From an uncultured bacterium (lineage in GTDB: Bacteria > Cyanobacteriota > Vampirovibrionia > Gastranaerophilales > Gastranaerophilaceae): 13,207 nt of DNA. Below, piece after piece: positions 12,263 through 13,207 of the stretch. The stretch's first letter is position 1. Each line of letters starts with the position of its first letter. The stretch lies in contig USHE01000035.1 in assembly GCA_900554385.1 (NCBI GenBank), positions 1-13,207 on the forward strand, in the 5' to 3' direction. The notes below the pieces were generated by a model. That model had not been told where the DNA came from, did not search any database, and was given only the letters and a program-made list of their open reading frames with translations. The translations under genes and the position numbers were made by a program.

Positions 12263-13207
12263 TTAATCAAAAATAAGCATGGTACAATTTTTACAATCAA
12301 ATTTCAAAGAATATTTTTTACCTTTTTCGTCAACAAGAAATAATTTTCTAGGACTTTTACACATATTAAATGCAAATTTCAAACAGTGTTTTGTCTGCAT
12401 AAGACACTTATTTTTAGGTGAAACACCGCTTTCCAATGACATTTCGCAGACAGAACAGCCGCAATTTTCATAAAATTCTTTTGCTGTTTTATTATGAATA
12501 TTCGAAAGGTAATCCAATTCTTTTTTAGGAAATTCAACATAAGATAATTGCTTTTGAAATTCTCGCGGATAAATTTTTAACCGTTCATGCATAAGTTTCG
12601 TTAAAATTTCACGACGCAATTCGTTAATCGAAGACACAGGCATAAAAGTAACATCAGCATTAATTAAAACAGATTTTACAAAAAAATCACTTTCACCTGT
12701 CTTTTTTAGCTGAGTAATAAAAGTTTCGCGCATTTTTTCGGGATTTTTTGCTGGTTCACTCACGGGAACATCCGCAACAACTTGATTTCCATCCTCATCT
12801 TTTACATAAAGACGATTGTCTTTAAATTCAAAATCAACAGCAATTTGTCGTTTTACCCTGCCATTTTTAAGACTGCGTTCAAACTCCGTATCCTGATTAC
12901 GGAAAACAAAAGTCCCGACTTTTATTTCAGGCATTTTATTAGGAAAAATTTTTGTTCCATCAACACGATTTACAAGACAACCCTGCATATCGCCGTTTAC
13001 AAACCAGCAAAGCCCGTCTTGAGGGGACACTTCCGCATCTAATACAAAATAATCTTTCCCGACTTTTGAAACTTTACCAAGTTTTTCCCCTTGAGATTTA
13101 GGGGAATCGAAATTAAAGCATTTTTTCCTGCCGTCAAGAAAATAATCCGTATACCCTCGATTAAACGTTTTATAAACATTCGGCTCAAAATTATCTTCCA
13201 CACGACC
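12263..13207 (-). CDS. U32-family peptidase / RNA-modification protein, C-terminal part (runs off right edge)
   Basis: The last 314 residues of a U32-family protein; the 5' end lies beyond the window, and the frame is open to the edge, starting GRVEDNFEPN. The GR at the edge would be the end of the family's IEGR motif. FNRGYTDYFLDGR, 15 residues in, followed by SPKSQGEKLGKV, matches the FNRGFT/HRGYT and G-x-GKV segment after the catalytic barrel. A beta-barrel-like region follows, then a DUF3656-like stretch. The C-terminus has a cysteine-rich tail: NCGCSVCEMS, CLMQTKHCLKFAFNMC and LKFDCKNCTMLIF, as at the end of RlhA-type (YdcP) proteins. Family members include collagenase-like peptidases and the RNA hydroxylases RlhA and TrhP, which carry iron-sulfur clusters. 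The part holding the active site is not in view, so the activity is undecided. It is upstream of the TPR gene on the same strand by 131 bp. Confidence 0.78.
   Translation of the reverse strand, partial: GRVEDNFEPNVYKTFNRGYTDYFLDGRKKCFNFDSPKSQGEKLGKVSKVGKDYFVLDAEVSPQDGLCWFVNGDMQGCLVNRVDGTKIFPNKMPEIKVGTFVFRNQDTEFERSLKNGRVKRQIAVDFEFKDNRLYVKDEDGNQVVADVPVSEPAKNPEKMRETFITQLKKTGESDFFVKSVLINADVTFMPVSSINELRREILTKLMHERLKIYPREFQKQLSYVEFPKKELDYLSNIHNKTAKEFYENCGCSVCEMSLESGVSPKNKCLMQTKHCLKFAFNMCKSPRKLFLVDEKGKKYSLKFDCKNCTMLIFD

Overview
The window joins two pieces of DNA of different character. Positions 1 to about 1320-1400 look enterobacterial. They hold the 5' part of dcd and all of udk on the minus strand, and as far as I can recall the proteins they are essentially the Escherichia coli Dcd and Udk. 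From about 1400 onward the DNA is clearly more AT-rich, and the gene content is that of a gut-type bacterium with an outer-membrane-style OmpA domain protein, prepilins of the 'FTLAEVLITL' type and UPF0210/PFL. This style of gene recalls uncultured Gastranaerophilales (Melainabacteria, the non-photosynthetic Cyanobacteria lineage). That assignment is inference from memory and was not searched. I see no mobile element at the join, so an assembly or library chimera is the simplest reading.

Layout: (1) 1-1225, minus strand, dcd (partial) and udk. (2) 1420-4447, plus strand, a promoter and three tightly packed genes: a MotA/TolQ/ExbB-like (ZorA-like) channel protein, a MotB/ZorB-like OmpA protein and a UPF0210/PFL protein. 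(3) 4439-4710, a compact structured locus: a 24-residue hydrophobic peptide with a perfect but sequestered Shine-Dalgarno sequence, a 9-codon leader ORF that ends on it, and on the opposite strand a good promoter and a terminator that would give an antisense RNA of about 105 nt. This has the layout of a type I toxin-antitoxin module, and I consider it the most novel item here. (4) 4733-7592, plus strand, ribE, ribBA and a GNAT-like acetyltransferase. RibE and RibBA act in riboflavin synthesis. ribE has a promoter almost on its start codon and no FMN riboswitch. (5) 7596-8743, two hypothetical proteins, the first apparently leaderless and the second with a FliK-C-like stretch. (6) 8744-8993, a non-coding spacer with a 73-bp double-hairpin repeat. 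(7) 9018-9401, gloA (glyoxalase I), sharing a bidirectional terminator with a convergent XRE-type regulator (9436-9753, minus). That regulator is divergent from a type IV prepilin-like gene (9907-10611), and the two promoters overlap at their -35 boxes. (8) 10608-12131, minus strand, a TPR protein gene interrupted by two in-frame stop codons. (9) 12263-13207, minus strand, the C-terminal part of a U32-family peptidase/RNA-modification protein that runs off the window.

No tRNA, rRNA, CRISPR array, transposase, integrase or replication origin was seen. All family assignments come from reading motifs by eye; no database search was possible.
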